DNA from: Pseudomonas azerbaijanoccidentalis | Lineage (GTDB): Bacteria > Pseudomonadota > Gammaproteobacteria > Pseudomonadales > Pseudomonadaceae | NCBI RefSeq assembly: GCF_019145495.1 | Contig: NZ_JAHSTU010000005.1 | Coordinates: 62,001-126,000, forward strand | Direction of reading: 5' to 3' | Length of the DNA stretch: 64,000 nt | Shown: one piece after another, positions 45,485 through 54,288 of the stretch | Layout: each line of letters starts with the position of its first letter | Numbering within the stretch: the first letter of the stretch is position 1 | Program-made: the position numbers and the translations under genes | Notes under the pieces: model-generated | The model's database searches: none | The model's input: the letters and a program-made list of their open reading frames with translations, nothing else | Told to the model about the DNA's origin: nothing

Positions 45485-46276
45485 ATGACCACCGACACAC
45501 CGATCGTACATCGCAAGACTGGCGCCCTCCCCGCGCTGATTACCCTGTGTCTGAGCCTTGGGGTGATGTCTTTCGTTACCGCTCAGAAAGCTGAGGCAGC
45601 GCAACCCATGACCAGCACACCTGTCACATCAGAAACCCTGTCGACCCGGCAACAGGCGATTCCACGGATCGCCGCGTTCATGGCAACCAGTGACATGCCC
45701 AAGCTCAACACCGCCTTGAATCAAGGTCTGAACGCCGGGCTGACGGTCAGTGAGAGCAAGGAAATCCTGGTGCAGCTCTATGCCTATGTCGGCTTCCCAC
45801 GCAGCCTCAATGCCCTGAATGAATTGATGTCGGTGGTGCAAGCGCGCAAACAGCGCGGCATCCACGATGAGCCCGGACGTGAGCCCGGTCATGCGATCCC
45901 GACCGGCGAGGCATTGCTCGTGGCAGGCCTGGCCAATCAAACCAGAATTTCCGGTGGCCCGGTCAAGGGGCCGGTGTTCGAGTTTGCCCCGGTCATCAAC
46001 CAGTTTCTGCAAACCCACCTGTTCGGCGACATCTTCGAACGCGACAACCTCGACTGGCAGAGTCGCGAACTGGCAACCGTCGGTGCGCTGGCGGCCACAC
46101 CGGGTGTGGAGTCCCAGTTGCGTTCGCACATGCTGGCGAGCATGCGGGTGGGACTGAGCTCGGCACAGTTGCGTCAAGTCATCGCGTTGCTGGCTGAGCA
46201 CGGCGACGAGCAGACGGCCAAGCGTGCAAACGCGGCGCTGACGCAAGCACTGGCGGCTTCGGGGAAAGGACGATGA
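45485..46276 (+). CDS. Exported or anchored double carboxymuconolactone-decarboxylase-like protein
   Basis: This 263-residue protein has an N-terminal hydrophobic segment (ALPALITLCLSLGVMSFVTA, about residues 14-33). Two CMD-like helical repeats follow, at about 60-120 (LNTALNQGLNAGLTVSESKEILVQLYAYVG) and 185-255 (WQSRELATVGALAATPG). No Cys-x-x-Cys is present, so it is not an AhpD-type peroxidase reductant. The ATG after GGAG was preferred over one five codons earlier. It is in the operon with the cupin and aldo/keto reductase. Confidence 0.84.
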   Translation: MTTDTPIVHRKTGALPALITLCLSLGVMSFVTAQKAEAAQPMTSTPVTSETLSTRQQAIPRIAAFMATSDMPKLNTALNQGLNAGLTVSESKEILVQLYAYVGFPRSLNALNELMSVVQARKQRGIHDEPGREPGHAIPTGEALLVAGLANQTRISGGPVKGPVFEFAPVINQFLQTHLFGDIFERDNLDWQSRELATVGALAATPGVESQLRSHMLASMRVGLSSAQLRQVIALLAEHGDEQTAKRANAALTQALAASGKGR

Positions 46277-46417
46277 AAACCACCAGACTCAGGCTGGATC
46301 ATGCGTGCAAATCGCAGACTTGGTGTCGAGTTTCCTAAAAGAAAAGCATCTGGACTGACCAGAGCCCACAGCCACTTTTTTTCAACTGTCCCTCTTTTGA
46401 TTGTTCAGGAGCTTCAC

Positions 46418-47473
46418 GTGAAAAACATTTTTATGAAAGCCACGCTCATGTCGGCGCTGGTTGGCCTTTCTGCGGGCGAAGCCGGTGCTGCCGACTACAA
46501 AAAAAACCCGTTCACACTGGCTTACGACGGCGCCATTACCAAGAACGAGCCCGGCAAGGTCAACATCCATCCGGTCAGCTACAAGCTCAATGGCCTGGAC
46601 ATCGCCGCCAACGTTTACACGCCGGCCAACTACGATGCGAAGAAGGTCTACCCGACCGTCGTGGTTGCGCATCCGAACGGTGGCGTCAAAGAGCAAGTCG
46701 CCGGCCTGTACGCCCAGCGCCTGGCCGAACAGGGCTACATCACCATCACTGCCGACGCGGCCTATCAGGGCGCCAGCGGTGGTCAGCCGCGTAGCATCGA
46801 CAAGCCTGCGTATCGCATCGAAGACATCCATGGCATGGCCGACTTCATCACCCAGTATGCCGGCGTTGATGGCACGCGCCTGGGGCTGCTCGGCATCTGC
46901 GGCGGTGGTGGTTACTCGCTGGCCGCGGCGCAAACCGACAAGCGCTTCAAGTCGCTGGCAACCGTCAGCATGTTCAACTCTGGTCGGGTGCGCCGCAACG
47001 GCTACAACGATTCGCAACTGGACTCGATTCAGCAACGCCTGCAACAGGCTTCCGCTGCGCGCGCCCAGGAAGCGGCCGGCGGTGCTGTGCTTTATTCGGG
47101 TGACGCCAACCTCACCGACGAGCAAATCGCCAAGCTGCCCTTCGAACTCTATCGCCAGGGTTACGAGTACTACTGGAAAACCCACGCGCACCCGAACTCA
47201 ACGTTCAAGTACACCACCAGCAGCCTGCTGGACCTGATGCGTTTCGATTCGACCAACCAGATCGAGCTGATCAATCAGCCGTTGCTGATGATCGCGGGCA
47301 GCAAAGCCGACAGCCTGTACATGACCCAGGATGCGTTTCCCAAGGCCACGGGCACCAAGGATAAGGAAATGTTCATCATCGACGGCGCCACCCACATCGA
47401 AACCTACTGGGTGCCGCGTTATGTCGACGCGGCCATTGGCAAGCTGACGGAGTTCTACGCACTCACCCTTTGA
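46418..47473 (+). CDS. Exported alpha/beta hydrolase of dienelactone-hydrolase type
   Basis: This 351-residue protein starts at GTG with CAGGAG six bases upstream and has a signal-peptide-like region (residues 1-25, ending GEAGAAD). The nucleophile elbow is LLGICGGGGYS with Cys161 in place of the usual Ser, as in dienelactone hydrolase. The His is in DGATHIETYW near 335. It follows the CMD-like gene by 141 bases. With the cupin, CMD-like and amidohydrolase proteins it forms a set of exported enzymes, probably acting on a lactone or ester. Confidence 0.85.
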   Translation: MKNIFMKATLMSALVGLSAGEAGAADYKKNPFTLAYDGAITKNEPGKVNIHPVSYKLNGLDIAANVYTPANYDAKKVYPTVVVAHPNGGVKEQVAGLYAQRLAEQGYITITADAAYQGASGGQPRSIDKPAYRIEDIHGMADFITQYAGVDGTRLGLLGICGGGGYSLAAAQTDKRFKSLATVSMFNSGRVRRNGYNDSQLDSIQQRLQQASAARAQEAAGGAVLYSGDANLTDEQIAKLPFELYRQGYEYYWKTHAHPNSTFKYTTSSLLDLMRFDSTNQIELINQPLLMIAGSKADSLYMTQDAFPKATGTKDKEMFIIDGATHIETYWVPRYVDAAIGKLTEFYALTL

Positions 47474-47554
47474 TGGACGCTTCGGGGGTCGCGTCTCCAG
47501 GCGGAACCTGCTTACATGGAATAATCACGCGTCTCCCATGAGAGGTTCTCATCA

Positions 47555-48448
47555 ATGTCTCGCGCCAATCTCAACGATCTGCAAGCCTTCGTGGTCATTA
47601 CCCGCGAAGGCAGCTTCACCCGCGCGGCGGCGCAGCTGGGTGTCTCGCAGTCCGCGCTGAGCCACACCATGCGCGCACTCGAAACCCGGCTTGGGGTTCG
47701 TCTACTGACCCGTACCACACGCAGCGTCTCGCCTACCGAAGCCGGCCAGCGGCTTTATCAATCCATGGCGCCGCGCTTTGACGAGATTGAACTGGAACTG
47801 GCGGCGGTCAGCGAGTTTCGTGACACCCCGGCAGGGAACGTGCGGATTCAAGCATCAGAACATGCCGCGAACAATATCTTGTGGCCCAAGTTGCTGAAGG
47901 TGCTGCCCGACTATCCGGACATCAAGGTCGAAATCACCGTCGACTACGCCCTCTCCGACATCGTTGCGCAGCGTTACGACGCTGGCGTGCGTCTGGGGGA
48001 TCAGGTGGCCAAGGACATGATCGCCATTCCTATCGGGCCGTCTTTGCGCATCGCGGTCGTGGGCTCACCCGAGTATTTCAAACAGCGCCCAGTGCCGAAG
48101 GTGCCGGGGGATCTGGCCACACATAATTGCATCAACTTGCGCCTGCCCACCCATGGCAGCCTGATGCAATGGGATTTTGAAAAAGACGGTCACGAACTCA
48201 AGGCGCGCGTCGAAGGGCAATGGACGTTCAACAGCAGCGTGCCGATTCTGCGCGCCGCCGTCGCCGGATGCGGCCTGGGTTTCCTGCCCGAAGACATGGT
48301 TGCCAAGGAGCTGGCCGAGGGCAACCTGGTGCGGGTACTGGAAGACTGGTGCCAACCCTTCGCGGGCTACCATCTTTACTACCCCAATCGCCGCGAGCAA
48401 TCGTCAGCGTTTGGTGTGGTGGTGGATGCGCTGCTCTATAAGCCCTGA
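47555..48448 (+). CDS. LysR family regulator beside the exported enzyme cluster
   Basis: This 297-residue LysR protein has a helix-turn-helix at residues 4-62 (LQAFVVITREGSFTRAAAQLGVSQSALSHTMR, core SQSALSHTMRALETRLG) and a binding domain with TARSVSPTE-like TRSVSPTEAG. It is of the CrgA/aromatic-stress subgroup. It is read in the same direction as, and 81 bases after, the alpha/beta hydrolase gene, so it is the likely regulator of that cluster. Effector unknown. Confidence 0.9.
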   Translation: MSRANLNDLQAFVVITREGSFTRAAAQLGVSQSALSHTMRALETRLGVRLLTRTTRSVSPTEAGQRLYQSMAPRFDEIELELAAVSEFRDTPAGNVRIQASEHAANNILWPKLLKVLPDYPDIKVEITVDYALSDIVAQRYDAGVRLGDQVAKDMIAIPIGPSLRIAVVGSPEYFKQRPVPKVPGDLATHNCINLRLPTHGSLMQWDFEKDGHELKARVEGQWTFNSSVPILRAAVAGCGLGFLPEDMVAKELAEGNLVRVLEDWCQPFAGYHLYYPNRREQSSAFGVVVDALLYKP

Positions 48449-48455
48449 GTCGCAA

Positions 48456-49229
48456 TCATCCGGCTCTTTCCAAAGCGGAAAACAGGCTGACGAATTCCAG
48501 AGAAAGCTTGTGCCGCGGCGCCAGGTGAATCATGGGCATCGAGGCTTCATGGGACTCGCGCATTTTCACCGTGCTGCTCAAATAGTCCGGCAAAACGGGC
48601 AAGCCTTCGGCCACCAGCTCGTCGATCAGTAACTGATGCAAACTGGCTCGGGCGACGAACTGGTTGACCACCACGCCCTCCACGATCAACGACTCGTTAT
48701 GGTCGGCTTGCAGCTCGGCCACCTGGGCGATGACGTTGTAGAGCGCTTGACGGGAAAAGCTGTCGCAGTCGAATGGAATCAACACGCGGTCGGCGGCGAT
48801 GAGTGCGCTGAACGTATAGAAATTCAGCGACGGCGGCGTATCGATATAGATGCGCTCGTAGTCTTCGGACAGCTCTACCAACAGGCGCCGCAGTTTGTTG
48901 ATTTTGAATTTGGACTCAAGCTTTGGCTGCAATTCGGCCAGCTCACGGCTGGCCGTGACCAGATGCAGATTGTCGTAGCGGGTATCGGTGATCGCCACCC
49001 GGTTCATTTTGCTGGCCGGGCCACTGGATAAGGTCTGCTTGAAGAAGTCGGCGATGCCCATGGGGATGTCGTCGCCCGTCAGCCCCGTCAGATAGTGGGT
49101 CGAGTTAGCCTGTGGATCGAGATCCACCAATAACGTCCTGTAGCCCTCGGCAGCGCTGACAGCCGCCAGATTGCAGGCGATGCTGGATTTGCCAACGCCT
49201 CCTTTTTGATTGAACACAACTCGACGCAT
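48456..49229 (-). CDS. ParA-family ATPase (orphan)
   Basis: This 257-residue MinD/ParA-type ATPase begins MRRVVFNQKGGVGKSS. The deviant Walker A motif KGGVGKS has Lys9 and Lys14. The Walker A' region VDLDPQANSTHYL and the IDTPPSLNFYTF motif complete the nucleotide site. I chose this start because residues before it are non-coding. No parB, replication gene or parS array is adjacent, so it is not a plasmid partition system. It may position another protein or complex. The upstream 90 bases are AT-rich. Confidence 0.87.
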   Translation of the reverse strand: MRRVVFNQKGGVGKSSIACNLAAVSAAEGYRTLLVDLDPQANSTHYLTGLTGDDIPMGIADFFKQTLSSGPASKMNRVAITDTRYDNLHLVTASRELAELQPKLESKFKINKLRRLLVELSEDYERIYIDTPPSLNFYTFSALIAADRVLIPFDCDSFSRQALYNVIAQVAELQADHNESLIVEGVVVNQFVARASLHQLLIDELVAEGLPVLPDYLSSTVKMRESHEASMPMIHLAPRHKLSLEFVSLFSALERAG

Positions 49230-49318
49230 GAGAGAGAGAACCTGAAAAAGACCTCTCGAATCATAGAAGTGAAACATTTCAGTAATATTTCTACACAACA
49301 AATTTGTTTCATTTTTAA
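49230..49318. promoter_or_regulatory. AT-rich promoter region of the orphan parA
   Basis: This strongly AT-rich stretch holds the arms GAAACA and TGTTTC about 29 bases apart and several AT-runs suitable for a promoter. It ends at an in-frame TAA (49316-49318) that closes the frame of the truncated DUF1254 gene. Confidence 0.4.
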
Positions 49319-49351
49319 GACAGCGACTGCCAGTCACGAGCGTGCCGTTGC

Positions 49352-50305
49352 GCCGGCCCGGACTGGAATGGCAAGGTTCCGGCAGGCATCACCAAAGTCT
49401 TTCGCGCGCGCACCAACACCGGCTTCGTGATTCCCCGCGTGTTCCAAAACGATACCGCCGCCGACCGCGACGCTATTCAGGCGTCGCTATCGGGGGTGGA
49501 CATGTATCCGCTGTCGCAATACGACGGCAAGGTCAAACAGCGCGACTGGGCGAAACTGCCGAAATTCCCGGCGCAGGCCGCGGGCACTGGCGAAACCAAA
49601 TGGGTGATGCCGGAGAGGTTCTTCGACGAATTGCCAGCGCTGCTCAACGACGCCAAACCGTTGCCGGGCGAAGAAGCCCGTTACGCGCAAATGACCGCCC
49701 TCGCCGCCATCGCGAAAGCCGATCCGCAGCTAAAGGCAGCTATGATCGATGAAGCGAAAAAAGCTGACAGCGAAGTGATCGACCCGCTGCTGCAGTTCCG
49801 CAACTACGGCCTGCAACTGCTTGATCACTGGAGCACCATCAGCAACGGTGCAGCGTTTGGCACCGACTACTTCAACCGTACCGCCGTGGCGCGCTCGAAC
49901 ATCTTCGTCAATCAACAGAAAGAGACCAAGTACTTCTATCAGGACCTGGACAAGTCCGGCACGCGCCTCAATGGGCAGAACGGCTACACCGTAACCTTCG
50001 CCAAGGGACAACTGCCGCCGGTGAAAGGCTTCTGGTCGCTGACGCTGTACAACGAACAGCACTTCTTTTCCCCCAATGACCTCAAGCGTTACTCCATCGG
50101 CACCAAGAACAAATCACTGCAAGCCAACGCCGATGGCTCGCTGACGATTTACGTGCAGAGCGAATCGCCGGGCAAGGACAAGGAAAGCAATTGGCTGCCG
50201 ACGCCCAAAGGCGCCGATTTCTCGCTGTACATCCGCGCGTACTGGCCTGAGCCGGCTGCGCTGAACGGCCAATGGATGCCGCCCGCCGTCGTAAAAGCCA
50301 ATTGA
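49352..50305 (+). pseudogene. 5'-truncated DUF1254/DUF1214 gene
   Basis: The frame is open from an in-frame TAA at 49316 and homology to DUF1254/DUF1214 proteins starts abruptly at GPDWNGKVPAGITKVFR. The intact paralogue just downstream (496 residues) has the matching region near residue 180, so roughly 175 N-terminal residues, including the signal peptide, are missing. The C-terminal DUF1214 portion (FWSLTLYNEQHFFSPNDLKRYSIG, core FWSLTLYNEQHF) is intact. No Shine-Dalgarno site is in front of the first GTG at 49427. A deletion that joined it to the parA side is the likely cause. Confidence 0.8.
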
Positions 50306-50324
50306 CCGGAACAGGATGTTCGCG

Positions 50325-51815
50325 ATGAACAGCTTTACAAAATCACTGACTGCAACGGGCCTGGCGATTTCGATCAGCCTCAGCGCCCAGGCTGCCACGC
50401 ACTATGAACAGCTGGCCGATCTGCCGTTTGCCGGCGGCTACCCGACACTGGAGGGCGTGGCGCAACTGCAACACGAATTGCTGTTCCAGCGCGCCGTGCA
50501 GTCGTACATCTGGGCATTGCCGGCGTTGAACATGTACGCCATGAAGGAAGGCTCGGAAAAAGCCTTCGGCGCCGGTTACAACGTTCTGCCGATCTGGAAG
50601 GATCGCCTTAACGCCAAGACCCGCGTCACCACGCCCAACTCCGACGTGATTTATGCCATGGGTTACCTGGATCTCAAGCAGGACGGTCCGATGGTGATCG
50701 AAGTCCCACCGGGTTTGCAGGGCATTCTCGATGACTTCTTCCATCGGCCGATCTGCTCCGAAGGCCAGATCGAAGGGCGCCAGTGGTGCGGTGATGTCGG
50801 GCTGCCGGGGCCGGACAAAGGCAAGGGCGCCAAGTATCTGGTGTTGCCGCCGGACTACCAGGGTGAAGTACCGCCGGGCTACCTGACCTACCGCTCGCGC
50901 ACATATGGCGTATTCGTTTTCTGGCGCGGCTTCTTCAAAGACCCGAAACAACTGGAAGCACCGGTCGCGGTCATGGAGCAGACGCGCATCTATCCACTGG
51001 GCAAACAGGCCACGGCCAAAGCGATGTCGTTTCCCAACGCCTCGCAAACGCCGGTCAACATGCTCTATCCCACCGACGGCAGCGCGTTCGACATGTTGTC
51101 GCGGTTCATCGACCACGAATACGTTGACCCGCAAGACATGGAAATGCGCGGCATGCTCGCCGCATTGGGTATCGTCAAAGGCAAACCGTTCAATCCGGAA
51201 CCGGCCACCCGCGACCTGCTCGACAAGGCCGCGAAAACCGCGAGCAAGATCGGCCATGCCATTTCCTACACGCCACAAACCATTGTCACCAACGGCACCT
51301 GGTATCCGGATCGCAAGTGGCTGAACGTCTTCCCCGGCAATGCGACGTTCACCGCCGACACCTTCAATTACATCGACCCGCGCACCGGGTTCTTCACCAA
51401 TGCCTACTCGGCCAGCCCGGGCATGGCGGTGAACATGGAAAACGTCGGCGCCAAGTACCCGGCCACGTTCGTCGATGCCAACGGCCAGTTCCTGTCCGGC
51501 AGCAACAGCTACTCGCTGAGCCTGCCCAAAGGCATTCCGGCAGCGCTGTTCTGGTCGGTGACCGCGTATGACTCGATCACCGCCTCAGGCCTGGACAACG
51601 GCCAGCCCTTCCCGTCGCTGAACACCATGGATAAACCCGTCGCCAACGCCGACGGCTCAATCGACGTGCACTTCGGCCCGAACTCACCGGGCGCCGGCAA
51701 AAACTGGATCAAAACCCTGCCGGGCGAAGGCTACTTCGTGATCCTGCGGTTGTATGGCCCGACCAAGGCGTTCTTCGACAAGGCGTGGAAACCCGGGGAC
51801 TTGATGAAGCAATGA
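50325..51815 (+). CDS. Exported DUF1254/DUF1214 protein
   Basis: This 496-residue protein has a signal peptide at about residues 1-24 (LTATGLAISISLSAQAATHY), a DUF1254 domain (about 60-200, with NMYAMKEGSE and VTTPNSDVIYAMGYLDL), and a DUF1214 domain (about 350-490, with ALFWSVTAYDS and IKTLPGEGYFVILRLYGP). The function of the family is unknown; many copies per genome are common. The start was set by CAGGA 8 bases upstream. It directly follows the truncated paralogue with 19 bases between. Confidence 0.85.
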   Translation: MNSFTKSLTATGLAISISLSAQAATHYEQLADLPFAGGYPTLEGVAQLQHELLFQRAVQSYIWALPALNMYAMKEGSEKAFGAGYNVLPIWKDRLNAKTRVTTPNSDVIYAMGYLDLKQDGPMVIEVPPGLQGILDDFFHRPICSEGQIEGRQWCGDVGLPGPDKGKGAKYLVLPPDYQGEVPPGYLTYRSRTYGVFVFWRGFFKDPKQLEAPVAVMEQTRIYPLGKQATAKAMSFPNASQTPVNMLYPTDGSAFDMLSRFIDHEYVDPQDMEMRGMLAALGIVKGKPFNPEPATRDLLDKAAKTASKIGHAISYTPQTIVTNGTWYPDRKWLNVFPGNATFTADTFNYIDPRTGFFTNAYSASPGMAVNMENVGAKYPATFVDANGQFLSGSNSYSLSLPKGIPAALFWSVTAYDSITASGLDNGQPFPSLNTMDKPVANADGSIDVHFGPNSPGAGKNWIKTLPGEGYFVILRLYGPTKAFFDKAWKPGDLMKQ

Positions 51816-51907
51816 CTTGGTTCAGGCCTACACGCTCACCCAGCTCAGTGACCGAAAGACGGCCATCCTTCTGGTTTCTGGCAAGCTGACGGCCTGCGTG
51901 GCTCGGC

Positions 51908-52339
51908 TTAGACCGAACAAGCCGCCCTTTCAACCAAGCGCTGTACCAACCTGATGAGATAACCATCGGGATCCTGGACGATGAATTCGCGCTGCCCTAC
52001 TTCTACATGGTCAGCGCGATACCAGGTGTCCTCGCAGGCTCGATAGAGTGGAAATCCTGCATGACCAAGGTTTTGGATGATCGGGGCGACAGCTTCCACA
52101 TCAATTTGCAGATTGATGCCTCTTCCATAAGGTTTCGCCAGTGGCGCAGTCAGCCATTGGCCAGCGTCCGGATCAACCTGCTCTAACATGACTTGAGCAC
52201 CCGTCAAGTCAAGGTAGGCGAACCCATCTTCCGGGCGTTGATAGGCTACTTTGAACCCCAGGCAAGAAACCCAAAAAGCCAGGCTGCCATCGAGGTCACT
52301 GACCATTAACTCTGGAACCAGTTTGTTACGTTCAAACAC
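51908..52339 (-). CDS. VOC (glyoxalase/bleomycin-resistance) family protein
   Basis: This 143-residue protein has the vicinal-oxygen-chelate fold. The N-terminal half runs VPELMVSDLDGSLAFWVSCLGF, and the C-terminal half ends EFIVQDPDGYLIRLVQ (core FIVQDPDGYLIRL). It resembles bleomycin-binding proteins that protect by sequestration. The start codon is GTG with GGAAG about 9 bases upstream. The gene is isolated between the DUF1254 gene and azlD. Confidence 0.85.
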   Translation of the reverse strand: MFERNKLVPELMVSDLDGSLAFWVSCLGFKVAYQRPEDGFAYLDLTGAQVMLEQVDPDAGQWLTAPLAKPYGRGINLQIDVEAVAPIIQNLGHAGFPLYRACEDTWYRADHVEVGQREFIVQDPDGYLIRLVQRLVERAACSV

Positions 52340-52384
52340 GAGATGACTTCCATTTCAGCAGGGTGATGTTTCGAAGGTACGCGT

Positions 52385-52711
52385 TCATGATCCTATCAAC
52401 TTGAAAGCCCAAAGTGCTCCCATGCCTGCCGCCAATGTCAGGACAGTATTTCGAGTCTTCCAGGCGACCCAGGCAGCAACAATAGCCGCCGGGATCTGCG
52501 GATTGCCGAGCACGAATTCACTGTGCCCATTGGGATACACCACGGCTGGGAGTACCAACGCCGCCAACACACTTGCCGGGACGTATTGCAGGGCTCGACT
52601 TAGCAGGCCGGGAATTCGCCATCGGCCATAAAGCTCGACAAACGAAAGACGCATCAAAAAGGTTCCCACGCCTACCGCCAGGAACATTCCCCACAAAGAC
52701 AGATCGCTCAT
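52385..52711 (-). CDS. azlD: AzlD family branched-chain amino acid exporter subunit
   Basis: This 108-residue protein has three to four hydrophobic segments and the AzlD pattern FLMRLSFVELYGRWRIPGLLSRALQYVPASVLAALVLP (core LSRALQYVPASVLAALV). It overlaps the stop of the AzlC-like gene by ATGA, so the two subunits are translated together. With AzlC it would export branched-chain or related amino acids or analogues. Confidence 0.9.
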   Translation of the reverse strand: MSDLSLWGMFLAVGVGTFLMRLSFVELYGRWRIPGLLSRALQYVPASVLAALVLPAVVYPNGHSEFVLGNPQIPAAIVAAWVAWKTRNTVLTLAAGMGALWAFKLIGS

Positions 52712-53448
52712 TGTGTCTCCCTCTCGGCGTCGTCAGAACTCACCGTATTCAAAGGGCTTTTACGCATGTTCTCGATCAATACTCCTGCAAACACTCCCCC
52801 TATTGAAGCCAACACCAATCCAAGGTTGTAGGGCATATTGACGGCCAACACCGCGATCATCCCGCCGACCGCTGCGGCCCCCAGGCTGGCCGCACTCCGT
52901 AGATTGGGAACGAGAAGCGCCAGAAAAGACAAGGGAATGGCAAAGCTCAGTGACCACGATTCGGGGATACTTGCCCCCAGAAAGACCCCGGCCAAGACCG
53001 ATAGCTGCCACGCCAGCCACATGGCCACAGCAGTACCGGCATAAAAGAAATGCCCGAACCGATCGGGTCCTGCAGAGGAAAACCTCAGGCTGTAAAGCGC
53101 GAAAGACTGATCGGAAAGCAGGTAGGACATTGGCCATGTCCAGCGACGACGCAAGTGATGCAGGTGAGGTGCCAACGAAGCGCTGTACATGATAAAGCGC
53201 AAATTGATGATCAGGGCTGTGACCACAATCGCCACCGGCAAGACGCCGTTATGCAGCAGCTGGAGTGCAACCATCTGAGCAGATCCAGAGTAAAACAGCA
53301 GTGTCATGCCCATCGTCATGCCTGGCGACATCCCCATTTCGATGGCCATCACACCGGTAACCAACCCGAATGGAATCACTCCGGGTGTCAATGGAAGGAG
53401 CGTTCGAACGCCGTGCATAAATGCGTCCATTCCAGTTCGATACTGCAT
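52708..53448 (-). CDS. azlC: AzlC family exporter subunit
   Basis: This 246-residue inner-membrane protein has seven or so hydrophobic segments. The family signature LTPGVIPFGLVTGVMAIEMGMSP is near residue 18 (core GVIPFGLVTG), and LLFYSGSAQMVALQLLHNG is near 48. It pairs with the overlapping AzlD gene. AAGGAAA precedes the ATG. Confidence 0.92.
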   Translation of the reverse strand: MQYRTGMDAFMHGVRTLLPLTPGVIPFGLVTGVMAIEMGMSPGMTMGMTLLFYSGSAQMVALQLLHNGVLPVAIVVTALIINLRFIMYSASLAPHLHHLRRRWTWPMSYLLSDQSFALYSLRFSSAGPDRFGHFFYAGTAVAMWLAWQLSVLAGVFLGASIPESWSLSFAIPLSFLALLVPNLRSAASLGAAAVGGMIAVLAVNMPYNLGLVLASIGGVFAGVLIENMRKSPLNTVSSDDAERETQ

Positions 53449-53569
53449 TTGGTTTCCTTATTGCTGTGCAGCCGGTACAGGCTCTGATGAAAATTCCATC
53501 GTAAGGCTATGCGGTCATTTGTTGCTGCCGTCCAGAGCGGACTGGGATTACCCAGTCCGCAAAGTACGA

Positions 53570-54100
53570 TCAGCTTTGGCAGAACCGGATTCGGTTGCCG
53601 AATGGGTCATACACTTCCAGAACCTGTCCCCACCCCTGCTGAACAATATCCGGACGTCCGTACCCGTAACGTTTGCCCTGCAATTCGTCCCGAAGCAATT
53701 CGATGTTTTGCATTGGGACAAACACCGTCGATCCTGGGCTCGCATCGCCATGGTGTTCGGAAAGATGGAGCTGTAGACCGTTTCGGCTGATACCCAGGTA
53801 CAGCGGCAGACCGGCTTCGAATCGGTGCTCGAATTCGACGCTGAAACCGAGAAAATCAAGATAGAACTCGCGCGCCTTGGTTTCGTCAAACATCCGTAAA
53901 ATCGGAATGGCTTTGTCGAATGTAATCGCGGGTTGGGTATTTTCCTGGGGGAGCATCGCTGATGCCGTGTTCCAGTCCTTGTAGCCCAACTGATGCGCTA
54001 CTGTTTCCAGCGCGGTGGAATGAGTCAGCGTTTGGTTGCGCGACTCCATCGAGGCACGCAGCCTCTTCGCCATTTGCTTGGCTTGCTCGATTGAGAACAT
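53570..54100 (-). CDS. Glyoxalase-superfamily protein with N-terminal helical domain
   Basis: This 176-residue protein has a helical N-terminal ~55 residues (FSIEQAKQMAKRLRASMES, then TALETVAHQLGYKDWNTASAML) attached to a VOC domain (IPILRMFDETKAREFYLDFLGF to LEVYDPFGNRIRFCQS; core AREFYLDFLGF). The N-terminal part resembles the glyoxalase-associated domain of some antibiotic-resistance VOC proteins. AGGAG 5 bases upstream sets the start; a 19-codon longer frame has no such site. Confidence 0.85.
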   Translation of the reverse strand: MFSIEQAKQMAKRLRASMESRNQTLTHSTALETVAHQLGYKDWNTASAMLPQENTQPAITFDKAIPILRMFDETKAREFYLDFLGFSVEFEHRFEAGLPLYLGISRNGLQLHLSEHHGDASPGSTVFVPMQNIELLRDELQGKRYGYGRPDIVQQGWGQVLEVYDPFGNRIRFCQS

Positions 54101-54288
54101 CGTTTCTCCTGCGGTCGAGGCATTCTGGTGCTCGCGTTGCCAAACCTCGACTCTCAAGAGATGCGACAGGATTTGGGAAGAGAAGAAATACTTTCACCTT
54201 TCCTTCCGGAAGCGAGCGGCAGGCAGCATCAGCCTGCGCCGATGATACACAGCGGTACCTGCCGGCGAAAGCACCTCTATCCCGTCCG

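Noticed and set aside
48456..49229. ParA as a plasmid partition system
   Set aside because: No parB, replication gene or parS array is nearby and the surroundings are chromosomal.
54219..54237. GCAGGC/GCCTGC inverted repeat between the SDR and VOC genes as a terminator
   Set aside because: The stem is only six pairs and no T tract follows, so it is not distinguishable from chance in GC-rich DNA.
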